Assembly (NCBI RefSeq): GCF_000755245.1
Contig: NZ_BBMP01000023.1
Location: 124,001 to 188,000 of the forward strand
Direction: 5' to 3'
Origin: Halococcus sediminicola
Lineage (GTDB): Archaea > Halobacteriota > Halobacteria > Halobacteriales > Halococcaceae
Length of the DNA stretch: 64,000 bases
Part shown: piece by piece, positions 53,416-63,601 of the stretch
Position numbering within the stretch: the first letter of the stretch is position 1
Layout of the letters: each line of letters begins with the position of its first letter
The notes under the pieces: model-generated
What the model was told of the DNA's origin: nothing
Database searches by the model: none
The model's input: only the letters and a program-made list of their open reading frames with translations
Position numbers and translations under genes: made by a program

Positions 53416-55173
53416 ATGCGCCTCCAAGACTACTGGGGAATCGGCCCGAAGACAGCCACCCGGCTTGAAAACGAACTCGGTACTGAGCGGGCAATTCAGG
53501 CGATTGAATCGATGGAGATCGGAACCCTCGTCGATGCTGAACTCGCTCGCGGGCGAGCCACCCGGATCCTCCGGCACGCTCATGGCGAACAGGGGATGGG
53601 CATTCTCACGACACCGGATGCACGCACCGTCTACAAGGATCTCCTTGCACGAGCACAAGAGTACGCTGTCACCGCCCACGCTGGCGACCGAATCCGCGTG
53701 CTGACGCCACTGACGTCGATCGAAGCCATGGAAGAGCGCCTCGACGAGGTGACCCTCGCAACAGAGACCTGGAACGATCTCGACGATTCCACCCGTGAAG
53801 AGGTTCTCGATGTCTTCACCCACTTCGATGAGATAGGTGGTGGCGACCGAGCCGCGGTCGAGACCGTGCTCGCACTCCACGACATCGGCGTGAAAACCGG
53901 TGTGTTCGCCTCGATCGACGCGATCGATCCAGACGCGCTCGAAGATGCCCGCGAGGCACTCGGCTCTCTCGACACTGAGGGACGTGAACCCACCGTCCGC
54001 GAGGATGTCGACGACGAACTCGATACGGCCCGCGAGCAGCTCGCAGCGGTCGAACAGCTCGAAGCGCAGGGTATCGATGTCATCGAAGCCATCCAATCCG
54101 ACGGCGTTCGGTCATCCGAAGAGTTCCGTGAGACGTTCATTAGCTACGTGGCGAACGAGACGCCACTCCCAGCACCGCGCGTCCGAGAAGCAACCCCAAC
54201 CGAAGCCGCCGACGCCACCGACTTCGTGACGCAGGGCCTCCGCGATATACTCGAGGCACTCCGTGAAGCAGTCGAGACTCGCGAGCAGGCGGTCGCAAAC
54301 GAACTGGAGGCTACACTCGACGACAGCCGCGATGAGATCGAAGCTGCTGTGACCACGGTGAGCGGGACGGCCTTCCAGCTCTCGCTTGCTCGGTTCGTAC
54401 ACGCCTACGATCTGGCTCGCCCTACGTTTGTCGAATCAGGCTGTGTGGCGGCTGTGAACGCACGCAACCTGTCGCTCGTAGCCGCGGCTGACAGTGGTGT
54501 TCAGCCAGTCACATACGCTGTCGGCGACCACGAGTGTGCAGCCGAGGTGCCAACCGGGGATCAGGTTACGGTGCTCACAGGGGCGAACAGTGGTGGGAAG
54601 ACCACTCTCCTGGAGACGCTCTGTCAGGTGGTCGTGCTTGCTCACATGGGCCTGCCCGTACCCGCTGATGAGGCCGAGGTGAGTCGCGTCGATGCCATCG
54701 TGTTCCATCGTCGGCACGCGAGTTTCAACGCGGGCGTGCTCGAATCGACACTCCAGACGATCGTTCCGCCACTGACCGAAAGCAACCGAACGCTGATGCT
54801 TGTCGACGAGTTCGAAGCCATCACCGAGCCGGGGAGTGCCGCCGATCTTCTGTATGGATTAGTGCGACTCGCCGTCGACGCGGGAGCCATCGGTGTCTAC
54901 GTAACCCACCTCGCAGACGACCTCGAACCATTACCCGAACGGGCGCGCACTGACGGTATTTTCGCTAGAGGCCTGCGCGATGATCTGACGCTCGATGTGG
55001 ATTATCAACCGCAATTCGAGACCGTTGGTCGATCCACGCCGGAATTCATCGTCTCGCGATTAGTAGCGAACGCGAGTGATCGCAGCGAGCGCGCCGGCTT
55101 CGAAGCACTCGCTGACGCCGTCGGTGAGGAAGTCGTCCAGCAGACTCTGCTCGATGCAGAATGGTCGTCATAG
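53416..55173 (+). CDS. Archaeal MutS-related ATPase with N-terminal helix-hairpin-helix
   Basis: A 585-residue protein started at ATG 53416 (MRLQDYWGIGPKTATRLENE), which places a HhH-like DNA-binding motif at the N-terminus. A long helical middle (about 180-330) corresponds to the MutS lever/clamp. The ATPase domain is at 340-580 with Walker A TGANSGGKTTLLE near 400 and Walker B LMLVDEFEAITEPG near 465. The mismatch-recognition domain I is absent, as in MutS-domain-V (MutS4/5- or MutS2-like) archaeal proteins. The role is probably DNA repair or recombination, not classical mismatch repair. Confidence 0.87.
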   Translation: MRLQDYWGIGPKTATRLENELGTERAIQAIESMEIGTLVDAELARGRATRILRHAHGEQGMGILTTPDARTVYKDLLARAQEYAVTAHAGDRIRVLTPLTSIEAMEERLDEVTLATETWNDLDDSTREEVLDVFTHFDEIGGGDRAAVETVLALHDIGVKTGVFASIDAIDPDALEDAREALGSLDTEGREPTVREDVDDELDTAREQLAAVEQLEAQGIDVIEAIQSDGVRSSEEFRETFISYVANETPLPAPRVREATPTEAADATDFVTQGLRDILEALREAVETREQAVANELEATLDDSRDEIEAAVTTVSGTAFQLSLARFVHAYDLARPTFVESGCVAAVNARNLSLVAAADSGVQPVTYAVGDHECAAEVPTGDQVTVLTGANSGGKTTLLETLCQVVVLAHMGLPVPADEAEVSRVDAIVFHRRHASFNAGVLESTLQTIVPPLTESNRTLMLVDEFEAITEPGSAADLLYGLVRLAVDAGAIGVYVTHLADDLEPLPERARTDGIFARGLRDDLTLDVDYQPQFETVGRSTPEFIVSRLVANASDRSERAGFEALADAVGEEVVQQTLLDAEWSS

Positions 55174-55635
55174 ACTTTGCTCCCGACGACACCGATCCCG
55201 CACAAATCAGAGTGCGATCTTCATCTGCGACAGCAATTCCGGTGACGTAGGACTGACAAAGGTAGGTTGTAAGGATGTGGAGACATTGCTGCACCGAACG
55301 CGAAAGTCGATTGGAAAATGTTCGTGTATCGATGGCGATACATGATAAATCCATCTAGCGGCCCCTGAGAGGGTAAGCTGATAGGCACCCTGATCTCTCT
55401 GATAAGCGTCGTCTCACAATTTGTAACAGACATCGGTGAGGCGAAAGCTACGTCGCGATGGAAGATTTCGCCGTTGCACTCATTGACGAATTGGAAATGG
55501 AAGACACGGTCCGTACCTACCACGGAATCCAATGTCAACAATTGATAATATGTCTCTGTGGGTTGTGCGGTTGACCCGGGCACCCCTCACGATTACCGCA
55601 ATTTAGACGAGACGATAAACGCAGAGAGGTCGGGA
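55174..55635. other. Spacer without recognisable features
   Basis: About 460 bases between the converging MutS-like and MOSC genes. Minus-strand 55221-55583 is open but shows no protein-like pattern. No repeat or hairpin noticed. Confidence 0.4.
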
Positions 55636-56529
55636 CTAATGTGTCTGCAAGAGGGGAACTTCCCCCTCAATAGAGATCTCGTCACCGACGGCGATCTCCT
55701 TGCCGGACTCACGCGACGGAATTCGCGTTACGACCGTCAGATAGTAGTAATCTTCCGCCCCGTCACGGTCCATGTTTGTCCCCAGCGTCTCCGCATCGGC
55801 CCATTCAGGAAATCGCTCCTTCCGCTTTTCCGTGAATTTCTTCGTGAAATTCGCTTTTCGCTCACCAGTCTCCGGATTACGAGATGGAACGACACACCGC
55901 GGCTTGCACATGATTCCGTAATGAGTGACGTTTCCCACCGTGAACTCTACTCCAGTACCGGGGTTTCGACGTGTGGCTGGCGTGTTCGAGTAGAGTTTGT
56001 CTTCCCAGAACGGTTCTACATCACCGATTACAACGTTGGTCCGCAATCGCCTGAAAATCGCGTCGGCATCAAGGTCGTCGTACCACGATGCGACTTCGGC
56101 CAACGTTTTCTCGCCGACGAAAGTAGGGCCCGTGGCGGTGACTCGAATCGGGGCGATACCTCCTGCACTGTCGGTGAAGTTCGATTGCTTGGCCTGTTCG
56201 ACCGTGATCGGTTCGCCGAAGAAGTTCGTCAACCACTCCTCTAGTTCCGGACTGTTGTCAATTCGATCGAGTTCGCAGGAGAAGGTACGTTCCGTATCGT
56301 GGATTTCGAATTCGATCGAGTTAGCCGAGAGGTCGACTGTGGTGTTGATCTTGTGAACCAGTTTGTTTTGCCGTCCGTTCACGTATGCTCCATCCTCGCT
56401 GAATAGGGCATACTCTCGGTCGTATCGCATCCGCCCTGAATCAGAGATGGGCACGCTATCGACATCGACACCAGACAACGATTTGACCGGATACAGCCTA
56501 ATCCGGGAGACTGCTGCCATGACGGGCAT
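55636..56529 (-). CDS. MOSC-domain protein with N-terminal beta barrel
   Basis: A 297-residue protein; ATG 56529 or 56520 (MAAVSRIRLYPVKSLSG). The MOSC N-terminal barrel is at 5-105 (RIRLYPVKSLSGVDVDS, RMRYDREYALF). The C-terminal MOSC domain is at 130-290, with FRRLRTNVVIGDVEPFWED and GIMCKPRCVVPSRNPETG, where the Cys pair includes the probable sulfur/Mo-handling Cys. Such proteins are relatives of the mitochondrial amidoxime reductase and the C-terminus of molybdenum cofactor sulfurase. It follows TusA and rhodanese genes, so it may use sulfane sulfur or Mo cofactor in the same pathway. Confidence 0.88.
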   Translation of the reverse strand: MPVMAAVSRIRLYPVKSLSGVDVDSVPISDSGRMRYDREYALFSEDGAYVNGRQNKLVHKINTTVDLSANSIEFEIHDTERTFSCELDRIDNSPELEEWLTNFFGEPITVEQAKQSNFTDSAGGIAPIRVTATGPTFVGEKTLAEVASWYDDLDADAIFRRLRTNVVIGDVEPFWEDKLYSNTPATRRNPGTGVEFTVGNVTHYGIMCKPRCVVPSRNPETGERKANFTKKFTEKRKERFPEWADAETLGTNMDRDGAEDYYYLTVVTRIPSRESGKEIAVGDEISIEGEVPLLQTH

Positions 56530-56603
56530 ACTGATCCGAAGTCGCTTAGATGTTGCCTCAGTGTGACGTGCTCTGAGCTGCCAACCAGATGGCATCCAGT
56601 ACT

Positions 56604-56936
56604 CTACTTTTCGGTTTTCAGATCTCCCGACCAGTCTTCGTACCCACCAACCATCGTCGAGACAGTCGCGTTACCGGTCCCCTCGTAGGCTTCGAGCATT
56701 CTGGCGGCTTGGACTGATGTTTCGCCAATGTAGCAGGCGACTACTATTTCATCGCCCTCATTCCGTACCCACTCTTTTTCTTCAGCTCGGTCACCGAGTT
56801 CTTCGAGTGGGATATTATCCGCTTCCGGGATATGACCTTCTTCGTAGGCCTCTGTGTCCCGAATATCGATGAGCTGTACGTTCTTTCCGTTCTGTCGCCG
56901 CTGTCTGTATTCTTGCGGTGTGATTTCCGTAGGCAT
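56604..56936 (-). CDS. Rhodanese-domain sulfurtransferase
   Basis: A 110-residue single-domain rhodanese: TPQEYRQRRQNGKNVQLIDI, HIPEADNIPLEEL, and the active-site loop VVACYIGETS with catalytic Cys near residue 68. It ends with GGYEDWSGDL. It transfers sulfane sulfur between donors such as thiosulfate and acceptor thiols. It starts two bases after the TusA stop, so it is cotranscribed with TusA and probably the YeeE transporter. Confidence 0.9.
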   Translation of the reverse strand: MPTEITPQEYRQRRQNGKNVQLIDIRDTEAYEEGHIPEADNIPLEELGDRAEEKEWVRNEGDEIVVACYIGETSVQAARMLEAYEGTGNATVSTMVGGYEDWSGDLKTEK

Positions 56937-56938
56937 GA

Positions 56939-57232
56939 TTAGCGTTTCCGAAGGAAGATCTTGTAGGTACCATCGCCACTCCGCCAGACTTTCCCATCAG
57001 CCATCTCATCGACAGCTTTCGGGACGTTTTCGGTCGAAGGGACGTGGTCCGTCTCCTGAACGAGCAGATCACCCGATTCAAGATCCTGAAGTGATTTCTT
57101 TGCCTCAATCTGGGGATAGGGACAGACTTCCCCTACCATGTCCTGAGTGCGTGTCGCTTCATCCGTGAGCTGTGCTGCGCTGTCGTTGTCGACTTCATCC
57201 GGCATGTCGACGAATTCGTCTAGGTTTGGCAT
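56939..57232 (-). CDS. TusA-family sulfurtransferase
   Basis: A 97-residue protein started at ATG 57232 (MPNLDEFVDMPDEVDND). The N-terminal 30 residues are an acidic extension. The TusA core has GEVCPYPQIEAKKSLQDLES with the catalytic Cys in CPxP near residue 36, then GDLLVQETDHVPSTENVP. TusA relays sulfur as a persulfide. It lies between YeeE and rhodanese genes, a common pairing in which TusA accepts sulfur imported by YeeE. Confidence 0.9.
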   Translation of the reverse strand: MPNLDEFVDMPDEVDNDSAAQLTDEATRTQDMVGEVCPYPQIEAKKSLQDLESGDLLVQETDHVPSTENVPKAVDEMADGKVWRSGDGTYKIFLRKR

Positions 57233-57290
57233 CGTTGTGTTGTGGTGGTTTGAGCGTCTTGGGTGATGTTTGCGGGTGATACTACACCGA

Positions 57291-58472
57291 TCAGAGCGCA
57301 CAGCCGACTTCACGATACAGCCAGTGTGTCATGACATACACACCGGCGATGATACCGGCTGAAGCAATGAACGAGTGCACCGATAGTTCAGCAATACCGG
57401 TGTAGATATTACCGATGTTGCAACCTGGGGCAAGCCGCGAGCCTGCACCCATGAGAAAGCCACCGACGATAGCGTTCGGCAATCGACGTCGTTTCGGAAT
57501 ACGGATCGAAAAATCACCGCTCCAAACAGCGGCTAGGAACGCACCGACGATGACCATACCGATCATGACCATATCGGTAGTAAGACCGATTCCTTGTCCC
57601 TGGAAGAGAATCGACCCCCAGTACTGGAACTCGCCTGCATTGACACCGACTTGATTCAGAAGATATCCCGTCCAACGGGACTCAGGGCCAGTAATGCCAA
57701 CGACCGAGACCTGGGAAAACCAGACGAGAGCAACGGCTGTGATACCGAGGGCTGCAGTACGTGGGTCCCACGGCTGTTTTGAGGCTGCAATCGGGTCATC
57801 ACAGATCTTGGCCCACATACCCTCGAAATATTCTCTGGTACCGTGGGCAAAGGCTCGCAGACTACCCGAGGAGGCTGGAAGGGGTAGTAGAGACGCGTAG
57901 ACTGCCGTTGTTTCAGATGCCCCAGGTTCGCCACCTTCTCCTCCACTATAATTGAGTCGAGCATAGACAACGACGACGACGACAGCAGCAATACCGAGTG
58001 CAAGAACAGGTGCTGGTACGGGGGACGTTCTGAACAGTGTCATCCCCTCGCCGATCGTCAGCGGTTCGAAGTACGCTGCTTCGAGCGTTGGATACGCGAT
58101 GGTAAATGCAGCATACCCTACTCCCATGAACGCGAGTGTGAGCCAGAAGTGGAGGTATCCCTGCCCTGCACGATACAGCGTTCCAGAGGCACAGCCCCCG
58201 GCGTAGGTCATCCCAACCCCGAATATGAAGCCGCCGACTAAGCCGGTAAAGCCCCATCCGGGTACCCAGAAGCTCTGATAGAATCCTAATTCGTAAGCGA
58301 TACTCCAGAACACCATCGTGAGTATTGTTGCGGCGAGAACGCCCTTGGTAACTCTGGTGTCTTTGAACGCAAACAGGTCACGGAAGGCGTGGACGAAACA
58401 GAATCGGCCTTTCTGGAGGAATATTCCCAAACCGATTCCGACGACGCCTGCGATTAGTAGTGCTGATACCAT
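57291..58472 (-). CDS. YeeE/YedE (TsuA-like) thiosulfate/sulfur transporter
   Basis: A 393-residue membrane protein started at ATG 58472. It has about nine to ten helices in two related halves. Conserved cysteines are visible: QKGRFCFVHAFRD near 20, YAGGCASGTLYRAGQGYLHF near 92, and SRLAPGCNIGNIYTG near 355. In TsuA of the same family such Cys residues line the thiosulfate path. It is the first gene of the sulfur cluster with TusA and rhodanese. Confidence 0.9.
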   Translation of the reverse strand: MVSALLIAGVVGIGLGIFLQKGRFCFVHAFRDLFAFKDTRVTKGVLAATILTMVFWSIAYELGFYQSFWVPGWGFTGLVGGFIFGVGMTYAGGCASGTLYRAGQGYLHFWLTLAFMGVGYAAFTIAYPTLEAAYFEPLTIGEGMTLFRTSPVPAPVLALGIAAVVVVVVYARLNYSGGEGGEPGASETTAVYASLLPLPASSGSLRAFAHGTREYFEGMWAKICDDPIAASKQPWDPRTAALGITAVALVWFSQVSVVGITGPESRWTGYLLNQVGVNAGEFQYWGSILFQGQGIGLTTDMVMIGMVIVGAFLAAVWSGDFSIRIPKRRRLPNAIVGGFLMGAGSRLAPGCNIGNIYTGIAELSVHSFIASAGIIAGVYVMTHWLYREVGCAL

Positions 58473-58825
58473 CCACAACCTGTTTGGAACCAGATCCCGA
58501 TAAGAGAGTCTCTCCCGGCCAATACTCGATGTACCACGGACAACTGTTGTTCTCTTTCCATGCCTGGTTTCTCGGTGCAGAAGGCATGCAAACGTGAATT
58601 TGGGGAGTCAACACCGACATACTTTCAGGAAACATTATCCTCTATCCGATGCGTCGAAGGTCTCGACACCGCGTCCATGCATAGAGATCGGGCACAATCG
58701 CGGTACGGCAAAAGCCCCGTCCTCAAGGAATGAGCGACCGACGCAAGTCGGGAGCGAGTAGAGTAGGTACATTACAGGCAGATGCAAGCGTACCGCTAAC
58801 AAGTATGTGGCTCTACTAAACCGAC
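58473..58825. other. Spacer containing an orphan IS end
   Basis: Upstream DNA of the YeeE gene (58473-58700), then the orphan IS1341-type end at 58711-58767. No coding frame is credible. Confidence 0.4.
58711..58767. repeat. Orphan IS1341-type element end
   Basis: Begins AAAGCCCCGTCCTCAAGGAA and ends GAGCGAGTAGAGTAGG, with an internal GACCGACGCAAGTCGG hairpin. The outer pattern (CCCCGTCxTCAxG ... GAGCGxGTAG) is shared with the left end of element B (30863-30893). No tnpB is attached. Confidence 0.45.
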
Positions 58826-58948
58826 ATGTCATCAGGAGAGTGGAGTGGTGAAGACGAGTATGAATGTACAATCTGTGAGCGGATATTTGATACCGAAGAT
58901 AAACTACAGGAGCATCAACAGCAAGAACATTCCGAAGACCTTCAGTGA
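58826..58948 (+). CDS. 40-residue C2H2 zinc-finger protein
   Basis: Starts MSSGEWSGEDEYECTICERI. The finger is C-x2-C-x12-H-x5-H-like: CTIC, then EHQQQEH near residues 30-36. Single C2H2 micro-proteins of this kind are common in haloarchaea and probably bind nucleic acid or protein. The acidic lead and complete metal-ligand set argue for a real gene despite its length. Confidence 0.6.
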   Translation: MSSGEWSGEDEYECTICERIFDTEDKLQEHQQQEHSEDLQ

Positions 58949-59142
58949 CCTCCTCATCATGAACGACGATCTTCCCCGTCCGTGCTCGGGGTTGCACAGG
59001 CGGACCACCGCGACACGGTAGTGGGCATTCCATGCGTCCGACAGGGCAAGGCTCATCTTATGCCTTCAGTGTCTGAGTGTTTCCATTTATAGATCGTGCG
59101 GTCGGGCGAGATCACCTTCGTTAGGGACTCTGTGCGTAGGTA

Positions 59143-59286
59143 TCAGAGATATTCGTTAGGATTTTCTTTGAACTTCTCCTTACAGATGGCTGATTCAAAG
59201 TAGTAGGTCTCTCCGTCGTGCTCTACGTCAGCAGGTGGGACGGTGTCGTCCACCCGCTCGCCACAAACTGGACATTCTGCTGTCAT
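59143..59286 (-). CDS. Small YHS-domain protein
   Basis: A 47-residue protein: MTAECPVCGERVDDTVPPAD, then GETYYFESAICKEKFKENPN. This is the YHS/TRASH pattern (CPxC, then YYFxSxxCxxxFxxNP), which binds a metal through the cysteines. Stand-alone copies act in metal sensing or delivery. It is a complete domain with start and stop in place. Confidence 0.75.
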   Translation of the reverse strand: MTAECPVCGERVDDTVPPADVEHDGETYYFESAICKEKFKENPNEYL

Positions 59287-59392
59287 TGTCTTCTCCAAGA
59301 GAGTAGAGCGTGCTGCAAAATATATTCGTTCTGCTTGCGCTATACGAGGGTATCAAGATGAAGTAAGCATTCACACAAGAACAGCGAGGATG

Positions 59393-59412
59393 CCCACGAG
59401 TTTACTCGTGGG
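59393..59412. repeat. Left-end hairpin of element F
   Basis: CCCACGAGT-TT-ACTCGTGGG, a perfect 9-bp stem, identical to the right hairpin of the miniature element at 50331-50350. Confidence 0.8.
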
Positions 59413-59526
59413 AGGAATCGCGTAAGCTGTGTCGTGGAAGGCCACAAACGCCGGTTTCGATGTTCCTGCCGCCCGACTCCCCAACCGATAACGCAATAAA
59501 GGACCGCCTCGTATGTGAATACGCGA

Positions 59527-60781
<1,255 letters not shown>

Positions 60782-60783
<2 letters not shown>

Positions 60784-60883
60784 CATCGATAGCGGGGTCC
60801 TCAGATTTGAGTCGCTGGATGACTTCCGAGAAAGAGGGATCGCCCGTTCCGTAGTCGGCTATCAGGTGAATGAATGGGGACAT
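60782..60883 (-). pseudogene. N-terminal relic of a SAM hydrolase / DUF62 gene
   Basis: ATG 60883 opens MSPFIHLIADYGTGDPSFSE, then VIQRLKSEDPAIDV, before meeting element F. This matches the start of haloarchaeal DUF62 (SAM hydroxide adenosyltransferase) proteins, which begin xxFIHLIADYGxGDPAF. The remaining 200 or so codons are not found beyond the element, so they were deleted. Confidence 0.65.
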
Positions 60884-60936
60884 GGAAATGAGTGGGTTTC
60901 GGCTGTCAGTCGTCAATGGATTCTCAAAGCGAGGTT

Positions 60937-61422
60937 CTATTCAATCTGGCCGTAGTCGAACTCCTCACCGATCTCCGAGAGTTCGTCGAGCGCGTCCTGT
61001 TCCTCGCGGAGGTTCGCTTCGAGGGTATCGGCGACATCGATGTCGAGCTGGTCGGCCAGCGGAATCAGGTTGCCGTAGGCGGCGATTTCGTAGTGTTCTG
61101 ACATCTGTCCTGCGGTGATGTTGTATCGGTCGAGAACGTGGTCGTCGGGGTCCTGACTCACGAAGTGCTCGTGGTTTTCGATCATGCCATCGACGGCCTT
61201 GTCCGTCTCACCCTCCGGCGAGACCCCGATCTCCTCGAAGACCTCTTCGAGGCGTTCGACGTGTTCTTGGGTCTCGTCGTGGTGTTCGGCGAACGCCTCG
61301 GCGATCTGGTCATTGGTGGTCGTTTCAGCTAGTTCTTCGGTCGCGTCCACGAGTTGCTGTTCGGCGTAGTAGACGTATTTCAGGCTCTCCTCGAACAGCT
61401 CGTTGAGGTCATTGGCGCACAT
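60937..61422 (-). CDS. DUF892 ferritin-like protein (YciE/YciF type)
   Basis: A 161-residue acidic four-helix protein started at ATG 61422 (MCANDLNELFEESLKYVYYA). DUF892 features include the E/H ligands in KYVYYAEQQLVDATEELAE, HHDETQEHVERLEEVFEEIG, then EHYEIAAYGNLIPLADQLD. These proteins are ferritin-like di-iron proteins linked to stress. It follows the DUF2243 group on the same strand after about 100 bases. Confidence 0.9.
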   Translation of the reverse strand: MCANDLNELFEESLKYVYYAEQQLVDATEELAETTTNDQIAEAFAEHHDETQEHVERLEEVFEEIGVSPEGETDKAVDGMIENHEHFVSQDPDDHVLDRYNITAGQMSEHYEIAAYGNLIPLADQLDIDVADTLEANLREEQDALDELSEIGEEFDYGQIE

Positions 61423-61524
61423 TGCACTCGTACCGAGACGAGGGACTTCGATAAGCAAGCAGCCTGCGAGTGACGGCTACCGCGGGGACTAATACCGAGA
61501 CAGCGGAGAGGGAAAACAATCGAA

Positions 61525-61704
61525 TCACCGCTTCGGAAGCCACGCGAGGAGCTTCTCGATCATGACGACGCCACTTCCAATGACGACCCAGAGACCGACG
61601 ACGCCGACGAGCAACACTGCCCAGTGGGGAACGGGCGTGGCCGCCGCTCCGGCGTGTGCCAGCGTCGCGGAGAGCGCGGTCCACCCCGAGTAGATGGGAT
61701 GCAC
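61525..61704 (-). CDS. Small two-helix membrane protein
   Basis: A 59-residue protein started at GTG 61704, two codons after the DUF2243 stop and in the same frame: VHPIYSGWTALSATLAHAGA, then VPHWAVLLVGVVGLWVVIGS and IEKLLAWLPKR. One strong and one weaker hydrophobic segment with a basic tail. Its tight position suggests it belongs to the sulfite oxidase-DUF2243 operon, perhaps as a small subunit. Confidence 0.6.
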   Translation of the reverse strand: MHPIYSGWTALSATLAHAGAAATPVPHWAVLLVGVVGLWVVIGSGVVMIEKLLAWLPKR

Positions 61705-61707
61705 GAG

Positions 61708-62211
61708 TTAGGCGGACTCGTCGGTCCCAGTCGCTGTACGGTAGATATACGCACCCACCCCGATGATGAGGAGGCTGACGACTGCCCAGTGGGGGTTGTA
61801 CTGCCCGCCCATCGACAGCGGCTGATGAAGACCGAGGAGGGCGTGGTCGACGATGGCGTCGTAGAGATCGAAGATGCCGAGACCCATTACTGCCGACCCT
61901 GCTATCGGACGAAAGGCCAGTGGCTCGTGAGTGCGTCGTTCGGCCCGCCAGACGACCCCTGCGCCGATGCCCGCAATGACGACCATCCCGACCGAGAACC
62001 AGCCGTCGGCGAAAATGTTGGTTCGGAGTCCGACAAGGGTGTTCATCGGATAAATGCCTGACAGTAGGTGATGCCACTGGAGAATGTGGTGGATGAGGAG
62101 CACGTCGATCAGACCGCTGAACCCGAACCCGAACACGCCGGCACCCACGAGTGCCCGGCGGGAGACGCCCTCGGCCAGCGTCCGCGACCGGTCGGTCGCG
62201 GCGTCGCTCAT
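61708..62211 (-). CDS. DUF2243 membrane protein
   Basis: A 167-residue protein started at ATG 62211, overlapping the sulfite oxidase stop (ATGA). Four TM helices with DUF2243 signatures: SGLIDVLLIHHILQWHHLLS near 32, ADGWFSVGMVV, and GIFDLYDAIVDHALLGLHQ near 115. The many His residues in membrane helices suggest metal or haem binding. Pairing with a molybdopterin sulfite oxidase suggests a membrane electron acceptor; this is inferred. Confidence 0.88.
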   Translation of the reverse strand: MSDAATDRSRTLAEGVSRRALVGAGVFGFGFSGLIDVLLIHHILQWHHLLSGIYPMNTLVGLRTNIFADGWFSVGMVVIAGIGAGVVWRAERRTHEPLAFRPIAGSAVMGLGIFDLYDAIVDHALLGLHQPLSMGGQYNPHWAVVSLLIIGVGAYIYRTATGTDESA

Positions 62212-63446
62212 TCGGTCACCTCGACGGTTATCGCGTGCGGGAGATACGCGTTGTTGCCGTAGCCCTTCTGATTCCAGGGGTACTGGTCGTTTTCGATGCC
62301 GCGAAGTTCCTGTTCGGGCTTCGAGAGTGTCGCTGGCTGGGTCCGTCCCGCTTCGTCGGTCGCGCGCGAACAGAGGGTGTGTTCGCCGGGTTCGGGTTCC
62401 CAGACGTACCGGAACTTCGTGGGCGCGTAGGGACCGAGGTCGGGACCGACGAACTCGGCGTCGTCCCACGACCCGCCGCCGTCGGTCGATATTTCGATGC
62501 GCTCGACGCGTTCCTCGCCCGACCATGCGATACCCGCGAGTTCGACCGCCGAAACGGGAAGTGTAGAGTCGTCCGCGGGGGCGATGATGAGCGATTTTAC
62601 CAACTGGTCGAAGAGGTAGGCGTTTTCGACCTCCTCGACGGCCTCAGTCAGTTGGTCGTAGGTGCTGAAGACATCCACCGATTCGTGGCGCGTCGGTTCG
62701 TTGTCCTGTGCAGGCGTGATTCGGTAGGATGACTGCTGGTACTGGGTATAGTCCCGCCCGTTTCGGTCAGTCCACTCCTCGCCGTTGACCATCGTCTCCA
62801 TCACACGGATTTCCTCGACCCATTTGACGCTGTTATTGCCGAACCAGCCGGGGACGATCAGCCTCACAGGAAAGCCGTGTTCGGCACTCATCGGCGTGCC
62901 GTTCATCTCGTAGGCCAGTAGACAGTCGTCGACGACTTTGGCCATCGGTATCGACCGACAGAACACGTCCTTGTCGGGGGGTGCCTCGCCGCCCATCGCC
63001 GACAGCCAGAGACCGCCGTCGGTTGCGGCTCCATATTCGTCGAGCACGGCGCTGACGGACGTGCCGGTCCAGACGGCGTTGCCGACAGCCCCATCGCCCC
63101 ACTGGTCGCCCTCGGCGTCGGGGTCGAAGTAGCGCCGGCTGTTACCAGAACACTCCATCATGTGGACGACCGACTCGGTGGGGAACTCACAGCGGAGTTC
63201 GCTCATCGAGAGGTCGGTCTCGTGCTCGACCAGCCCCGTGAGCGAGATGGTCCAGCCGTCGGCATCAATGTCGGGCGTGCGGTGATGAGTACGGATGTAA
63301 TGTTCTTCGCGCGGCGTGAGGTGGCTTGCGAGGTTCGTCCGCGAGGCAGTCTGGGCGTTAGCCGGGTCCGAAACCAGTACGTCTAACCCCGGATACCGCT
63401 CGGTGAGCGCCTCACGCTCTCGGATACCGTAATCGTCTGAAGTCAT
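62208..63446 (-). CDS. Molybdopterin-dependent sulfite oxidase family protein
   Basis: A 412-residue protein started at ATG 63446 (MTSDDYGIREREALTERYPG). The Mo-pterin domain (about 60-270) has the Mo-ligand Cys in VVHMMECSGNSRRYF near 118, and the substrate/pterin segments GFPVRLIVPGWFGNNSVKWV near 215. The C-terminal dimerisation domain is Ig-like (300-400: AWSGEERVERIEISTDGGGS). There is no signal peptide, so it would work in the cytoplasm or ride on another protein. It would oxidise sulfite to sulfate. It heads the operon with DUF2243 and the 59-residue protein. Confidence 0.92.
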   Translation of the reverse strand: MTSDDYGIREREALTERYPGLDVLVSDPANAQTASRTNLASHLTPREEHYIRTHHRTPDIDADGWTISLTGLVEHETDLSMSELRCEFPTESVVHMMECSGNSRRYFDPDAEGDQWGDGAVGNAVWTGTSVSAVLDEYGAATDGGLWLSAMGGEAPPDKDVFCRSIPMAKVVDDCLLAYEMNGTPMSAEHGFPVRLIVPGWFGNNSVKWVEEIRVMETMVNGEEWTDRNGRDYTQYQQSSYRITPAQDNEPTRHESVDVFSTYDQLTEAVEEVENAYLFDQLVKSLIIAPADDSTLPVSAVELAGIAWSGEERVERIEISTDGGGSWDDAEFVGPDLGPYAPTKFRYVWEPEPGEHTLCSRATDEAGRTQPATLSKPEQELRGIENDQYPWNQKGYGNNAYLPHAITVEVTE

Positions 63447-63601
63447 GCATACAGTTTGCCGATTGGTTACTCGTCTGTTCTGCTTGCACGTGTCTGCCAC
63501 CGTATCGTTCGATGAGAGATGTGCCCTCGTCAGGCTGTTGGAGCGTACTGTGGGAAAAGCCGGCGAAGCACGCTTTTAGTTCTTCCAGTGGTACAACCGA
63601 T

